From Paenibacillus sabinae T27 (GTDB lineage Bacteria; Bacillota; Bacilli; Paenibacillales; Paenibacillaceae), in contig NZ_CP004078.1 of assembly GCF_000612505.1 (NCBI RefSeq), positions 4,413,280 to 4,477,279 of the forward strand: a stretch of DNA of 64,000 nt. Direction: 5' to 3'. Under the pieces are notes generated by a model, which made no database searches, was not told the origin of the DNA, and saw only the letters and a program-made list of their open reading frames with translations. This document shows, one piece after another, positions 44,522 to 53,993 of the stretch. Position 1 is the stretch's first letter; every line of letters starts with the position of its first letter. The position numbers were made by a program, and so were the translations under genes.

Positions 44522-47500
44522 TTAAACATCTTTGATTCCCATCGACTGCAGCCTCGAAGCAGCCCGGACGCGTTCGTCGTAAAACGTCTGAACATCGACC
44601 TTATCCGTAAGAACAACCTCGTTAGCCCCCATGTCGATATTATTCGTAATATATGTCGGTGCTGCGGGAGCCTGCGCTGCTAGTTTAGGAACGGAGAGCA
44701 TGCTGAATAGCACACTCTGTTGTTGCGGCGTTAATATAAGTTCTTGTGCGTGCGCGATGACTGGAACCGCCTGGCCGTACGCACCCTTAACAACGCCGCC
44801 GTCCGCGAAGTGCTGCAGCTTACCGGTGTCCTTCGTAACGCTGTACTTCGCGCGTAACTCCGCATTCCGCGCCGATAACCTCGCCATTTCCGCCGTGTTG
44901 CCGGCCGCTTTCGCCGCGTTATACGCATCCTTGTTCGCGTTATACTCCGTGATGTCTAGCGCTTCCTGCGCCTCGGCTCGGGCGGCCGTTATTACCGCCA
45001 TCTTCGCGCTGTATTCCGTTACGAAAGCGTCGAGTCCCGTAAGAATATCCGCATTAGCGCTGGCGGCGGAAGACACGCGGAACGCCGAGATGCCCGCTTC
45101 AATCGTTTTGATATCGCCGCTATACGAGTCAAAGGCGGCCATGAGCGCGTCGTACTGCGCTTCGGTATCGGATTTCTCCTTGTCGAACGCGGCCTCTTGC
45201 GCATCCTTTTCGTCCTTGAGCGCTTGCTGCTGCGTTTCGAGCGTGCGGTCCGCTAAGTCGCGGTCGTGTTCGAGCTGCATTTGCGCGATCTCTTTAAGCA
45301 GCGCGTCGCGTTCATCGATGCCCGGCTGACCGACTGCGGACTGCAATTCGGAGAGGCGTGCGTTTTTCTCCGCAAGCTGCGTCGCATAGTCGGCGTCCGA
45401 ATTGATCGTTTTGTTAGCATCGCGTAGCTTCTGGATAGCGTTAATGCGCGCGTCGTAATCGTCGAGTGCCGCCTTCTTGCGCTTTTCAATTGCGTCGATG
45501 TCCGCTTGCTTCGCCTTATCGATCGCTTTCTTTTCCGCGTCAACGAGGGCGTTAACGACTTCCATACGCTGCTGCGCCAGGTCTTTGCGCGCTTCGTACA
45601 GCTCCTTATCGGCCTGTTCGTAATACTCCGTGTTCGCGGCGTATTTGTTTCGAACCCGAGTCCACGCATCGATCTTCATTTGCGCGACTTCCGATTCGGA
45701 CTTGCCGGCGTCTGTCATGCGGCGTTCCTCTGCATCAATAAACTTCGCAGAAGCATCGTACTGGTCCTGCGCTTCCTTTTCCTGCGCGGCCGCTACGTCC
45801 TTACGGGATTGGCGCACTTGTTCGTCCGCTTTCTTGTAATATTCGGAGTCCTTACCGTAGCGGTTACGGAGACGCGTCCAACTTGCGAGCTTTGTTTCTG
45901 CGATTTGGAGCTCGGTCTTACCGCTGTCCTCCATACGCTTTTCCTCCGCATCGATCCACGTTGCCGAGAAGTCATAGCGCGATTGGACGCTGTCTTCCTG
46001 CAGCTTCTTGATTTGAAGCGTCAGTGTTCGCGCATCGTCAACGGACTCTTTGAGGAATTGTGCGTGTTTCTTCCGCAGTTCTTCATATTTCTTTATCTGC
46101 GCATCAGCGGATAAATCGTAAAACTCCGATTGGAACTGTACCGTTTTAAGATCGGCTTCGTACGCGGCCTTACGCGCTTCGGCTGCGAGCTCTTCCGGCG
46201 TCTTACCCGTTTTGGGCTTCGTTGTTCTCTGCTTTTTCGGCTTCGATAGGTCAACGCCAGCCCCGGTCGTTCTGCCGGAAAATGCGTCCAAGTTTCCGCT
46301 CGTTAGTGCGGACCTCTGCGCTTCCAATTCGTTAAGCGCCGATTGTACTTGGTTCTGTTCCGGATATAGCGCGTTGAGTCGTTGCTGCCCGCGAGCGTAT
46401 ACTTTCTCAGACGCGAGCGAGTCCGGATGGGTTAGCGCTGAACTTCCGGATGCGCTAATAACGGCGTTCATCGTTTTTAGCAGCGCTTGATAGTTCGCGA
46501 TTTGCGCCTCGATAGCGGCTTTCTGCGCTTTCGTCGTACGTTCCATCTGCTCTATGCGTGCCTTTTCGACTTTAAGCGTACCATCGAGTAAGCTGCGTTC
46601 GGCATTCGCCTGTGTCTCCGCTAGATTGATATTCGTAATACGGATGTTGCCCTCTTCGTCCATTACCGTGTGTAGTCCGGGGTACTGCTTGATTAACGCA
46701 GCGGTAGCGGCTTGTAATTGTTCTTTTTGGCCGGCGTCGAGTTTCTGCGCATTAGAGAGCTTCTTATACGTAGCGATGTTCGATTCAATCGAGGTTAACC
46801 GTTCGTTACTCGCGGCTGCTGCCTGCAAATTGGCGCGCTCCTCCTGCAATAACGCCGGAACCGAGTCGTTAATCGCCTTGTTCATCTTCGCAATCCCGCC
46901 CGCTGCGTCCTCGCCGCTCGCGTACCCCAAATCGCGCAATCTCTTGTCCGCAGCGTCGAGCTCATCGTTCAGCTTCGAGAGTTCCGCAGCTCCGGCCCGC
47001 CAGTCCTTTCCGGTATTTCCGCCTTTCAGGTTCGCAATCCTCCGCTCGATCGCTTCACGGTCGCGTAGTGCCTGCGTAGTTTCTTCGATTCTGCCGCGCA
47101 AGTCTTCGAGATCGCCAGTTGTTCGCGTTAACGGCGACTTACTGAGCGCATCGTTCAGAGACGTTTGTGCTGCCGCAAAGTCTTCCGCAGCCTTTTTCGT
47201 CTCTGCGTATTTGCCCGCGAGTGCTGCTGCGCCCGCTGCTAACGCGGAAATGGCGATTGAGATTGCGCCGATAATCGGGATGCTTGCGGTAAAAGCCCGC
47301 ATACCGACTCCCGCAATAGTTGCGGAAGCTGCAACCTCTTTCAATACGGCAACGAGCGAAACCCCAGCCGCTATCAACCCGCCTATAATCGGTCCCGCTG
47401 TAGTAAACGCGATGATTGCGCCCTGCATCGGCGTATTCAGATTCGTAAATCCGTTGATTAGGCCCGTAATCTGCTCGACGACCAACCGGACGGCTGGCGC

Positions 47501-48805
47501 AAACTTATCGCCCACCGTGATACCGGCGGATTCGAGCGCGGACTGCATCTCGTTAGCCGCGCCTTTGAGCGTGTCCATTTGCGTTCCGGCGACTTGTTCG
47601 GCCGTACCGCCTGCGTTTTGAAGCGATGCCGTGTACGACTCGAGCGTTGACTGGCCGTTAGAAATCAACGTTAGGAATCCGCTTGCCGCCTCTTGGCCGA
47701 CGAGCGTTGCGGCGACGTCCGCTTGCTGCGCTTGAGTCAGACGGGAAAAGGCCCCTTGCATCTGACCGATGATCTGTGCGAATGGGAGGACGTTTCCGGC
47801 GCTGTCTTGGATTGAAACGCCGAGTTTATCCATGTAAAACGCAGCCTCTTCGGACGGCGACGCGAGTTGCAGAAGGATAGCGCGTAATGACGTGCCCGCT
47901 TGCTCACCGCGAATACCGGCGTTGGATAGCGCCTCGACTGCTGCCGACGCTTCTTCGATGGACAGGCCCATATTTGCAGCAACCGGTGCGACGTACTTCA
48001 TGCTTAGGCCCAGGTCCGAAATGTCTGCGTTAGAGTCGATTGACGCCTTCGCCAGTACGTCAACGACGCGCCCTGTCTCTTCCGTTTCTAAGCGGAACCC
48101 GTTCAGGACGCTTGACGCAATGCCAGCCGTTGTCGCAAGGTCCATTTGACCAGCGGCAGCTAACGACAGTACGCCAGGCAGCGCCGTCATAACGTCATTC
48201 GTTTTAAATCCCGCCTGTGCTAAGAGGGCCTGCGCATCTGCCGCTTGCGAAGCGCTAAATACCGTTGACGCTCCGAGTTGTATCGCCTGCTCACGTAGCC
48301 GCTCGAACTCTGCTCCGGTCGCCTGCGTAATCGCCTTGACCTTCGCCATTGCCTGCTCGAACGACGCCGCTGTCTGAACGGACTTCGTAATAATCGCCGC
48401 CATCGCAACGGCAAGTCCGATATAGGCCGCGCCTAACGCTTTGACTTCGTTCGCTGTCCGGTGTGTGGATAGTGCGTTCCGTTCGATCTCCTTCGCGACC
48501 TTATCGATTTCCGCTGCGCTTGCGCCAAGCTTACGCATCTCGTCCGTAACGGCTGCGATCTGTTTGCGGAGTAATTCCGGATTCGACCGGCGGAGAGCAT
48601 CGTTAATTTTCGTAATCTGAGCGGAAGATGCACCGACATCCTTGAGCGCCATATTAAGGCCCATGAACGACGCTTCCGCCTGGTGCGCAGAGTGGCCGAG
48701 TTCTGACGCCTTCTTCTTCGCCTGCTCTACGCCGGCTGTGTATTGCGAGATATCAGCGGTTATGACCGCCCTAATGCCGGCGACTTCTGTTGCTGCGGTA
48801 TCTAT
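44522..48805 (-). CDS. Tail tape measure protein
   Basis: About 1427 residues. A coiled N-terminus is followed by the TP901 tape-measure core (about 150-480; GASTVFSASQAADAQALLAQAG, TTAGIASSVLNGF), hydrophobic segments (about 455-565; PIIGGLIAAGVSLVAVL) and long coiled coils. A tandem repeat of about 60 residues occurs near 960-1090 (FIDAEERRM / WIDAEEKRM). It sets tail length and helps DNA entry. At about 1.5 angstrom per residue the tail should be near 210 nm. The longer reading from TTG (48826) has no ribosome binding site; ggagaggtga is followed by ATA at 48805-48803. Confidence 0.9.
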   Translation of the reverse strand: MDTAATEVAGIRAVITADISQYTAGVEQAKKKASELGHSAHQAEASFMGLNMALKDVGASSAQITKINDALRRSNPELLRKQIAAVTDEMRKLGASAAEIDKVAKEIERNALSTHRTANEVKALGAAYIGLAVAMAAIITKSVQTAASFEQAMAKVKAITQATGAEFERLREQAIQLGASTVFSASQAADAQALLAQAGFKTNDVMTALPGVLSLAAAGQMDLATTAGIASSVLNGFRLETEETGRVVDVLAKASIDSNADISDLGLSMKYVAPVAANMGLSIEEASAAVEALSNAGIRGEQAGTSLRAILLQLASPSEEAAFYMDKLGVSIQDSAGNVLPFAQIIGQMQGAFSRLTQAQQADVAATLVGQEAASGFLTLISNGQSTLESYTASLQNAGGTAEQVAGTQMDTLKGAANEMQSALESAGITVGDKFAPAVRLVVEQITGLINGFTNLNTPMQGAIIAFTTAGPIIGGLIAAGVSLVAVLKEVAASATIAGVGMRAFTASIPIIGAISIAISALAAGAAALAGKYAETKKAAEDFAAAQTSLNDALSKSPLTRTTGDLEDLRGRIEETTQALRDREAIERRIANLKGGNTGKDWRAGAAELSKLNDELDAADKRLRDLGYASGEDAAGGIAKMNKAINDSVPALLQEERANLQAAAASNERLTSIESNIATYKKLSNAQKLDAGQKEQLQAATAALIKQYPGLHTVMDEEGNIRITNINLAETQANAERSLLDGTLKVEKARIEQMERTTKAQKAAIEAQIANYQALLKTMNAVISASGSSALTHPDSLASEKVYARGQQRLNALYPEQNQVQSALNELEAQRSALTSGNLDAFSGRTTGAGVDLSKPKKQRTTKPKTGKTPEELAAEARKAAYEADLKTVQFQSEFYDLSADAQIKKYEELRKKHAQFLKESVDDARTLTLQIKKLQEDSVQSRYDFSATWIDAEEKRMEDSGKTELQIAETKLASWTRLRNRYGKDSEYYKKADEQVRQSRKDVAAAQEKEAQDQYDASAKFIDAEERRMTDAGKSESEVAQMKIDAWTRVRNKYAANTEYYEQADKELYEARKDLAQQRMEVVNALVDAEKKAIDKAKQADIDAIEKRKKAALDDYDARINAIQKLRDANKTINSDADYATQLAEKNARLSELQSAVGQPGIDERDALLKEIAQMQLEHDRDLADRTLETQQQALKDEKDAQEAAFDKEKSDTEAQYDALMAAFDSYSGDIKTIEAGISAFRVSSAASANADILTGLDAFVTEYSAKMAVITAARAEAQEALDITEYNANKDAYNAAKAAGNTAEMARLSARNAELRAKYSVTKDTGKLQHFADGGVVKGAYGQAVPVIAHAQELILTPQQQSVLFSMLSVPKLAAQAPAAPTYITNNIDMGANEVVLTDKVDVQTFYDERVRAASRLQSMGIKDV

Positions 48806-48850
48806 CGTAATCACCTCTCCGGGCAAAAATAAAAGCGCCCGTTAAAGGCG

Positions 48851-49219
48851 CTATATTCCGAGTTTCATTTTCATTTTCATGCGTTCAAATCCCGTCTTAT
48901 CGAACGCAGGCTTATCCGGCACCTCACCGTATCCGGCCCGCTGTTGCAGAGCCCCCGTATACTTCCGGAAGTCCTCAACGTTCGTTGTTTGCGCCATCAC
49001 CGCGTTATTCAAGTCCGCTAGCTGCCGCTGCGCGTTAAAGCGGTCGGCTGCGTCAATCACGTCGAGGATGTCCATGACGTAATAGCCGCGCTCAAATTCG
49101 ATCTGCGTTTTTCCGAGTTTAATTGCCGCATCGATAAAAAACTGTTCCGCTGTTACGCCGCGCCCTGTTCCGCCGCTTCCGCTGCTTTCGGTATTCCCAG
49201 GCTCAGGACGCCTTGCACG
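48851..49219 (-). CDS. Tail assembly chaperone T domain, expressed by -1 frameshift (GT fusion)
   Basis: This open frame continues from the slippery site in the upstream chaperone gene without a stop. It encodes a linker and a helical domain (FFIDAAIKLGKTQIEFERGYYVMDI, then ADRFNAQRQLADLNN). An internal ATG at 49075 exists but has no Shine-Dalgarno. The G-GT product would be 248 residues (126 from the zero frame, 122 from -1). In siphoviruses the GT form recruits the tape measure and the major tail protein, and its position directly before the tape measure gene is standard. Confidence 0.8.
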   Translation of the reverse strand, partial: RARRPEPGNTESSGSGGTGRGVTAEQFFIDAAIKLGKTQIEFERGYYVMDILDVIDAADRFNAQRQLADLNNAVMAQTTNVEDFRKYTGALQQRAGYGEVPDKPAFDKTGFERMKMKMKLGI

Positions 49220-49596
49220 TTTTTTAGCATTTCGCCAAAGTTGTTCACGCTCGCCACCGCCGTAAGATACGCCAGTATTTCGTCAACGGACGCGTTCTCG
49301 TCGATCCATTCCGCGTCAATCCCCGTCAGTACGGATACGATGCGTACGAAATCGCTAAGCGACTGCTCAAGCGCGACGAGTGCGAAGGCTACCCGCTGAT
49401 CTGCCGGTGCGGAGATTACGCTAATCAACAGTTGCGGCAACGTTTGGATTGCGCCAAAAAGCTCCCGCCACTGTGCGATCACAATCTTGCGCACCTGTAC
49501 CGTTTTGGGCTGCGCGCTGCCTTCGCCGAAGATTACCGTACCGGGTAACGCAGGTGTCGGAATTACCGCTTTTTCCGTGCGCTTAAATAGCTGCAT
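49153..49596 (-). CDS. Tail assembly chaperone G
   Basis: 147 residues, helical. The position between the major tail protein and the tape measure gene, and the length, are typical of the G chaperone. Codons 125-126 form the slippery site that gives the longer GT product by -1 slippage. ATG with Shine-Dalgarno aaggag. Confidence 0.8.
   Translation of the reverse strand: MQLFKRTEKAVIPTPALPGTVIFGEGSAQPKTVQVRKIVIAQWRELFGAIQTLPQLLISVISAPADQRVAFALVALEQSLSDFVRIVSVLTGIDAEWIDENASVDEILAYLTAVASVNNFGEMLKNVQGVLSLGIPKAAEAAEQGAA
49219..49225 (-). promoter_or_regulatory. -1 ribosomal frameshift slippery heptamer
   Basis: On the minus strand the zero frame reads CTA AAA AAC GTG, giving the canonical A-AAA-AAC heptamer in the right register. 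The -1 frame is open from here to 48851 and joins the T domain. Confidence 0.8.
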
Positions 49597-49652
49597 TCTT
49601 ATCGCTCCTTATCGTGTAAATAAAGAAGGCGGACCGAAGCCCGCCCGTTAAA

Positions 49653-50183
49653 TTACGGTGTTGCTGTAACCGTCTCGTCACCGAGGATAGCTACGATATC
49701 GTCAGCGTCCGGAGTCGACCGGAGCGTAACGTTGGTGATGCGTTCGTTCTCGTTGTTGTACGAATACGACAGGTCCGTTTCCGGATACGCGAGCGGCAAC
49801 GTTACCCAATAGTTAGCGTCCGTCTTGTGCGCAATCGGCTTGATGATCGCTTTCTTAGCGGAGTCCAGCAGGTTCAGCCCGACGCCAGTCTTAACGATAA
49901 TCTTCGTATCGGTTCCGTCCGTTACGGCTTCCGCGCCGACCATGATCTTCGGAATCGTGGGGAGATCGTATTCTCCGAACGGAATCGTTACGCTGACGTT
50001 CCGTCCTGTGACACGCTTGCCTACGACAGTCTCTCCGGTTTGGTCCGTACGCTGCTCGCGGTACGCCGTTTCGGTCGTCAGGACTACGCCGCCGATCGTA
50101 GTTTCGAACGTTACCATGTCTACGCCTGTTCCGAACTCGACGATTGCCGGTCCAAGCTCGATCTTCTCGATATTTTGAGCCAA
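49653..50183 (-). CDS. Major tail protein
   Basis: About 176 residues, beta-rich (IELGPAIVEFGTG; NVTLRSTPDADDIVAILGDE), the size and gene position of a tail-tube subunit. The start chosen is TTG at 50183 because aaagggggaa lies just upstream; an in-frame TTG at 50231 has no signal. It should be the most abundant tail protein. The start choice affects only 16 residues. Confidence 0.8.
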   Translation of the reverse strand: MAQNIEKIELGPAIVEFGTGVDMVTFETTIGGVVLTTETAYREQRTDQTGETVVGKRVTGRNVSVTIPFGEYDLPTIPKIMVGAEAVTDGTDTKIIVKTGVGLNLLDSAKKAIIKPIAHKTDANYWVTLPLAYPETDLSYSYNNENERITNVTLRSTPDADDIVAILGDETVTATP

Positions 50184-50248
50184 TTTTATTTCCCCCTTTG
50201 GAATGTAAAAAGGCCGCCCGTAATCGGACAACCTTGAGTGAATCGTTA

Positions 50249-50620
50249 TTAAATTGTCGTTAACGTAAAATTGAGCGAATACATTGACCGCGCGCTATCG
50301 TCTTTGCCGAGATACCACGGCGCACTCTGTTCGGCCACGCATTTAACTACGCGCTGCGTTCCGATAGTAAACTCGGTCTTACCGTGCAGCGCCGCATAAA
50401 TCGCGTTAGCCTTCGTTTCAGCCGTCGCAGCCAATTTCGCACGCAATACGATCTGAATCGACGGGTAGGATTTCGGCGTCCATTCGCTCGGCGCGTCGCC
50501 TCCGTTTATCCGCGTATATGCGCAGTCATCCGGATTGCCTGTCGCGAACTCAAGTCCGACGAAGGTGAATCCGGGAACCAGTACGCGAAGCAGCGCGTTA
50601 GTGTCCGCTATGGTGATCGT
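50249..50620 (-). CDS. Tail terminator/minor capsid protein
   Basis: About 123 residues (ITIADTNALLRVLVPGFTFVGLEF; SMYSLNFTLTTI), resembling the Gram-positive phage minor capsid or tail-completion family encoded just before the major tail gene. A GTG at 50629 overlaps the Shine-Dalgarno (ggggaggtgg). The codon eight bases after GGAGG is ACG (50620-50618), followed by ATC-ACC, where related proteins begin Met-Ile-Thr. The probable start is therefore ACG. It overlaps the upstream gene by 23 to 32 bases. Confidence 0.72.
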   Translation of the reverse strand, partial: TITIADTNALLRVLVPGFTFVGLEFATGNPDDCAYTRINGGDAPSEWTPKSYPSIQIVLRAKLAATAETKANAIYAALHGKTEFTIGTQRVVKCVAEQSAPWYLGKDDSARSMYSLNFTLTTI

Positions 50621-51029
50621 GGCCGCCACCTCCCCGCTTCATGCCGGCTATAAGCATCCGCCGGTAAAGTTTCGCGTTAACCTTGAGTGGGCGCGATAAG
50701 AATTTCGGACGAGTACCGGGCGTTGTTGGACTCTTATACTCGCCCATTTCGTGGACACGGAGCGCGTAGTTATACCGCTCGCCGTTCGTGTCCGTCTCCG
50801 TGGCGCTGTAATAAACTTCGCCCGTTACCGTATCGCCATCGACCGTTACTTCCTTCCCGGCCGTTGTCCGCAATGTACTCGACTTTAGCGGAGCCTCATC
50901 GCGGCTGACCGCTAGTAAATGGTCGGTAGCGTCGTGCATTCCGGAAATAGCGCCCGCCAGTAATTCCGCTTTAGATGCCGTAAGCTTTTTCTCAAACGCG
51001 CTAATGTCAAATTCGATACTGTTCGCCAT
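50598..51029 (-). CDS. HK97 gp10-family head-tail joining protein
   Basis: 143 residues with the gp10-like pattern: an N-terminal helical part (DISAFEKKLTASKAELLAGAISGMHDATDHLLAVSRDEAP), then LRVHEMGEYKSPTTPGTRPKFLSRPLK, and a His/Gly-rich tail. The family is part of the head-tail connector or tail terminator. Shine-Dalgarno cggaggtgag precedes the ATG, which overlaps the stop of the previous gene. Confidence 0.78.
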   Translation of the reverse strand: MANSIEFDISAFEKKLTASKAELLAGAISGMHDATDHLLAVSRDEAPLKSSTLRTTAGKEVTVDGDTVTGEVYYSATETDTNGERYNYALRVHEMGEYKSPTTPGTRPKFLSRPLKVNAKLYRRMLIAGMKRGGGGHDHHSGH

Positions 51030-51349
51030 TACACGCTCACCTCCGTTAAGATCGGCCGACCGCTCAAATCCCGTATCACAGCGATTGCTAATGGATCGTA
51101 GGTCGTGGCCGCGCCTAATTCGTTGGTAAACGTGAGGCGGTCGTTAATCGAAATGGCCGCGAGCTTATCGAAAAGGAATGCGCCAACGCTGACGACTTCC
51201 TCTCCGTTGCGGTTGCGGACGAGTTTTACGCCCTCGTCAAAGCGGCATTTCAGCGTGTAGTCGGCCCCGTATTGCGGCTCGTTATAGTCCGGGTCGTTAC
51301 CGGTGAACGGCGAGATAACGGCGGTCTGACGCATCGGTATGAACGCCAT
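51029..51349 (-). CDS. Head closure protein (minor capsid)
   Basis: 106 residues, beta-rich (MRQTAVISPFTGNDPDYNEPQYGADYTLKCRFDEG; GRPILTEVSV). The size, position and DYTLKCRFDE pattern fit the stopper or head-closure family. It overlaps its downstream neighbour by one base, so translation is coupled. Weak Shine-Dalgarno. Confidence 0.65.
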   Translation of the reverse strand: MAFIPMRQTAVISPFTGNDPDYNEPQYGADYTLKCRFDEGVKLVRNRNGEEVVSVGAFLFDKLAAISINDRLTFTNELGAATTYDPLAIAVIRDLSGRPILTEVSV

Positions 51350-51363
51350 TTACATCACTCCCG

Positions 51364-51762
51364 TCATAAGACTGTCCATTTAACGCCGCGCTTCGAAAGC
51401 GTGACGCCGTTCTCTGCGCCTATGAGGTCGAGCGCAGCCTGCGGTACAAATCGCCGTGTACTTCCGCCCGGACCCGTAACCGCGCTGTCCTTAAAGCTGA
51501 CGGACACCCTTCCGCCGACCGACGTTGAGATAACGCCTTTTTGCGCTATGCCCGTCGTATCGCTATAAACCGCTGCCAGCACGTTCGCAAATTCGTATAC
51601 AGCCGCGTCCGGTATCGTATATTGCGAGTAGTACCGAGCGAGATCGCGAGATGCGACGTTTACTATTCGTAGTTTTTTCGCCTCGTCTGCGCTAGTCCAG
51701 TCGTCAACATCAATACAATTTGTGTTGATATACGTGTTTGCGTCCTCTACCGTAATTGCCAT
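51364..51762 (-). CDS. Head-tail adaptor protein
   Basis: 132 residues. The helical N-terminus (ITVEDANTYINT; DDWTSADEAKKLRIVNVASRDLARYY) is the common form of the DnaT-like/gp6-like adaptor that binds below the portal ring. It sits in the normal place between capsid and closure genes. Shine-Dalgarno acggagg. Confidence 0.68.
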   Translation of the reverse strand: MAITVEDANTYINTNCIDVDDWTSADEAKKLRIVNVASRDLARYYSQYTIPDAAVYEFANVLAAVYSDTTGIAQKGVISTSVGGRVSVSFKDSAVTGPGGSTRRFVPQAALDLIGAENGVTLSKRGVKWTVL

Positions 51763-51777
51763 GCGCTACACCTCCGT

Positions 51778-51996
51778 TTATTTAGCGGAGGTTTTACGCG
51801 GTTTAGACGCGGGCTTTTCTTTTACCTCCGCAACTGCTTGCGGCTCCTCCGGTTGCCGTACGACGTCAACAAGCGCGTCGAGCACGGCTATTTCAGCGGG
51901 ATTATCCGTATGAAAAAGGCCCCCGCTAAATCTGCGGAAGCCTCCGTCTACGTAAAATCCGAGTTCTTTATAGCGCGGTGATTCGTAAGTTGCCAT
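51778..51996 (-). CDS. Small phage protein next to the capsid gene
   Basis: 72 residues. The N-terminal half (YKELGFYVDGGFRRFSGGLFHTD) could form a small beta domain; the C-terminal tail is charged and Pro/Lys-rich. Small genes of this kind are common between major capsid and adaptor genes, but no function is known to me. Shine-Dalgarno cggagg supports it. Confidence 0.65.
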   Translation of the reverse strand: MATYESPRYKELGFYVDGGFRRFSGGLFHTDNPAEIAVLDALVDVVRQPEEPQAVAEVKEKPASKPRKTSAK

Positions 51997-52013
51997 CGTA
52001 TACCTCCGTTTTA

Positions 52014-53102
52014 TTACGACAGACCTTTCAGACGGCCGTGCGCTTTCTCTTGTTCAAGTTGCAGTGTGTACTCGCCGACGATTTGGCCCGTCTCATAATC
52101 CCCCTTCACGCCAAGATAGGTATGCGTGAAGTCACGCGTTACCAGCGGGCGAATGGCAATGCGGTTAGCGTCTACAAGGAAAAGCTCGTCAGGGGAGAGA
52201 TTTTGGTTAAGGGCAACCTCAAACTGTCCAAAATCAGTTACGACGAAGTCTACGACTTGTCCGCGAGTGTTTTCACCGCGAGTCAAGGTTACTTTGTTCG
52301 CATCCGCAGCGGAAAGAGCGACCTTTTGCTTAGCTGGAACCATAATTTTGTAGTTCCCACCGTTCGCAAAACCGCCGGCGTCGTATACTGTCTGTGCCAA
52401 GGTATTGATCGCAGAAAGTGTAAGCGCTCCGCCTACGTTGGTAACGTTGGTTGTGATGAATTGGCGTATACCTTTCATTTGACGAACTTGGCCGGATTCG
52501 TAAGAAACGCCGTTAATCGCGGCCTTTTCCACCTGCAGCGCAAGCTCAAGCAGTTTCTTCTGTTTCTCGTACTCGTACAGATTGCTAATTCCGTACTGAG
52601 CGACGGCTTTTGCGGTTCCGGAAAGCTCAACCGAATCCGTGAAGATTTGCGTAAGGTTGGACTTACGTACGCGCGCTTTGTAACGGGCTGCGCGAGCGTC
52701 CGCGCCTTCTACGCCTTCGTCGAACAGGAACTCGACTTTAGCGCCAGACGATACCGCAGCGGCCGTAGTCGAAGCGTATGCCCGCGTAACAGTCAGCGTT
52801 TTAGTACCGGGGTCGATTGCGGAAACGTACAGCAGCTCGTCGCCGATCTTGATTACGGAACCGACACGGAAAGGAGTTACGTCCGCTACCACGACGGAAG
52901 TAGCGTCAATCAGCGCGGATGCGGTAGTTACCGTTTCGTCCGGAAACATTTCATCTTCGAACCAAATATGCTCTACCGCTGTAACTGGATCAGCAAAACC
53001 AAGCATGTTCAGCAACGGAGTTTGATGCGGATTGAGTAGCAGAAGTTCATCTACCACTGATTCCTTTTTTCCGACCATAGATGCGTCATAAATTTTAGCC
53101 AT
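52014..53102 (-). CDS. Major capsid protein, SU10/DUF5309 type
   Basis: 362 residues with an HK97-fold capsid of the SU10 major head family (VDELLLLNPHQTPLLNMLG near the N-terminus; MKGIRQFITTNVTNV; KIMVPAKQKVALSAAD; FLVDANRIAIRPLVTRDFTHTYLG). It follows the scaffold gene. ATG is preceded by aggggga. The protein forms the head shell and is expected to be the most abundant product of the operon. Confidence 0.85.
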   Translation of the reverse strand: MAKIYDASMVGKKESVVDELLLLNPHQTPLLNMLGFADPVTAVEHIWFEDEMFPDETVTTASALIDATSVVVADVTPFRVGSVIKIGDELLYVSAIDPGTKTLTVTRAYASTTAAAVSSGAKVEFLFDEGVEGADARAARYKARVRKSNLTQIFTDSVELSGTAKAVAQYGISNLYEYEKQKKLLELALQVEKAAINGVSYESGQVRQMKGIRQFITTNVTNVGGALTLSAINTLAQTVYDAGGFANGGNYKIMVPAKQKVALSAADANKVTLTRGENTRGQVVDFVVTDFGQFEVALNQNLSPDELFLVDANRIAIRPLVTRDFTHTYLGVKGDYETGQIVGEYTLQLEQEKAHGRLKGLS

Positions 53103-53198
53103 TGTTTGTATTTCCCCCTGTTAATAAGTGCTGCGGAATTTCCGCGCAATAAAATAAGCCGCCAAATGCCCGCGACTTTATTTCCGTTATTTAATTGC

Positions 53199-53900
53199 TT
53201 ACTTGTTCAGTTCGTCCTTGAGCGCCGAGTACGCCATTCGGTCTTCAATCCGTCCGGTCTTCCGCGCCTTTTCTGCGGCTTCCTTGAGCAATTGCTCCTT
53301 CGTTTTGTCTTGCGGATCAGCGCCGCCGCTAGGCTTGCCGATCTCCTTCGGTTTCGTCTCCGCCACCAGGTACGGATTAGCCTCAATCAACGCCTTTACC
53401 GCGTCCTCTACTCCTTGCGGATTCCCTTCGTCATCGACCGTTACTTCGCTCAAGTCCGCCAGTTTCAGCGCAGCGGCCAAGCGGTCAGCAGGCACGTTAG
53501 CGTCGCGGGCCAGCGCCTTAAACTCCGCGTTAACCAGGCGCTGATTCGCTGCGGTAAGTGCGGCGTTACCGCGTTCTTCCGCTTCCTGCGCCTTTTTCAG
53601 CGCTTCTGCTTTTTCCGCTTCCAAGCGTTCGGTAGCGGACATTTCCGCTTTCTGGCGCTCGGCTTCGGACTTTTCAAATTCGGACAACTTCGCTTTGATA
53701 TCGTCGTAATCTGCGAATTTCTCCGTTTTCTTACGTTCACGCGCGATTCGGTCCGCTACAATACGGTCGAGTTCGTCCTGCGTAAACGTCTTTGGCGGGT
53801 CTTGCGGATCGGCTGGCGGATTATGGTCCGGGTCGGGATCGCCCTCCGCAAACAGTTGCAGATTAAGCGGATATCTATAGCGTTCGTTATCGTTTTTCAT
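53199..53900 (-). CDS. Capsid scaffolding protein (DUF4355 type)
   Basis: 233 residues. N-terminus YPLNLQLFAEGDPDPDHNPPADP is the classic phage scaffold start; a long Ala/Glu/Lys coiled coil (about 45-120) and a C-terminal helix pair follow. The start at 53900 has Shine-Dalgarno gaaggag; a longer in-frame start at 53939 has none. It directs procapsid assembly and leaves before packaging. Confidence 0.85.
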   Translation of the reverse strand: MKNDNERYRYPLNLQLFAEGDPDPDHNPPADPQDPPKTFTQDELDRIVADRIARERKKTEKFADYDDIKAKLSEFEKSEAERQKAEMSATERLEAEKAEALKKAQEAEERGNAALTAANQRLVNAEFKALARDANVPADRLAAALKLADLSEVTVDDEGNPQGVEDAVKALIEANPYLVAETKPKEIGKPSGGADPQDKTKEQLLKEAAEKARKTGRIEDRMAYSALKDELNK

Positions 53901-53993
53901 AGCGTTTCTCCTTCCGCGTTTAAGCGCCGCGTAGCGCATAGTATCCGTAAAGTTTAGTGTCGTTCACGTCTGGACGGGAGCCTAGCGCTCCTA

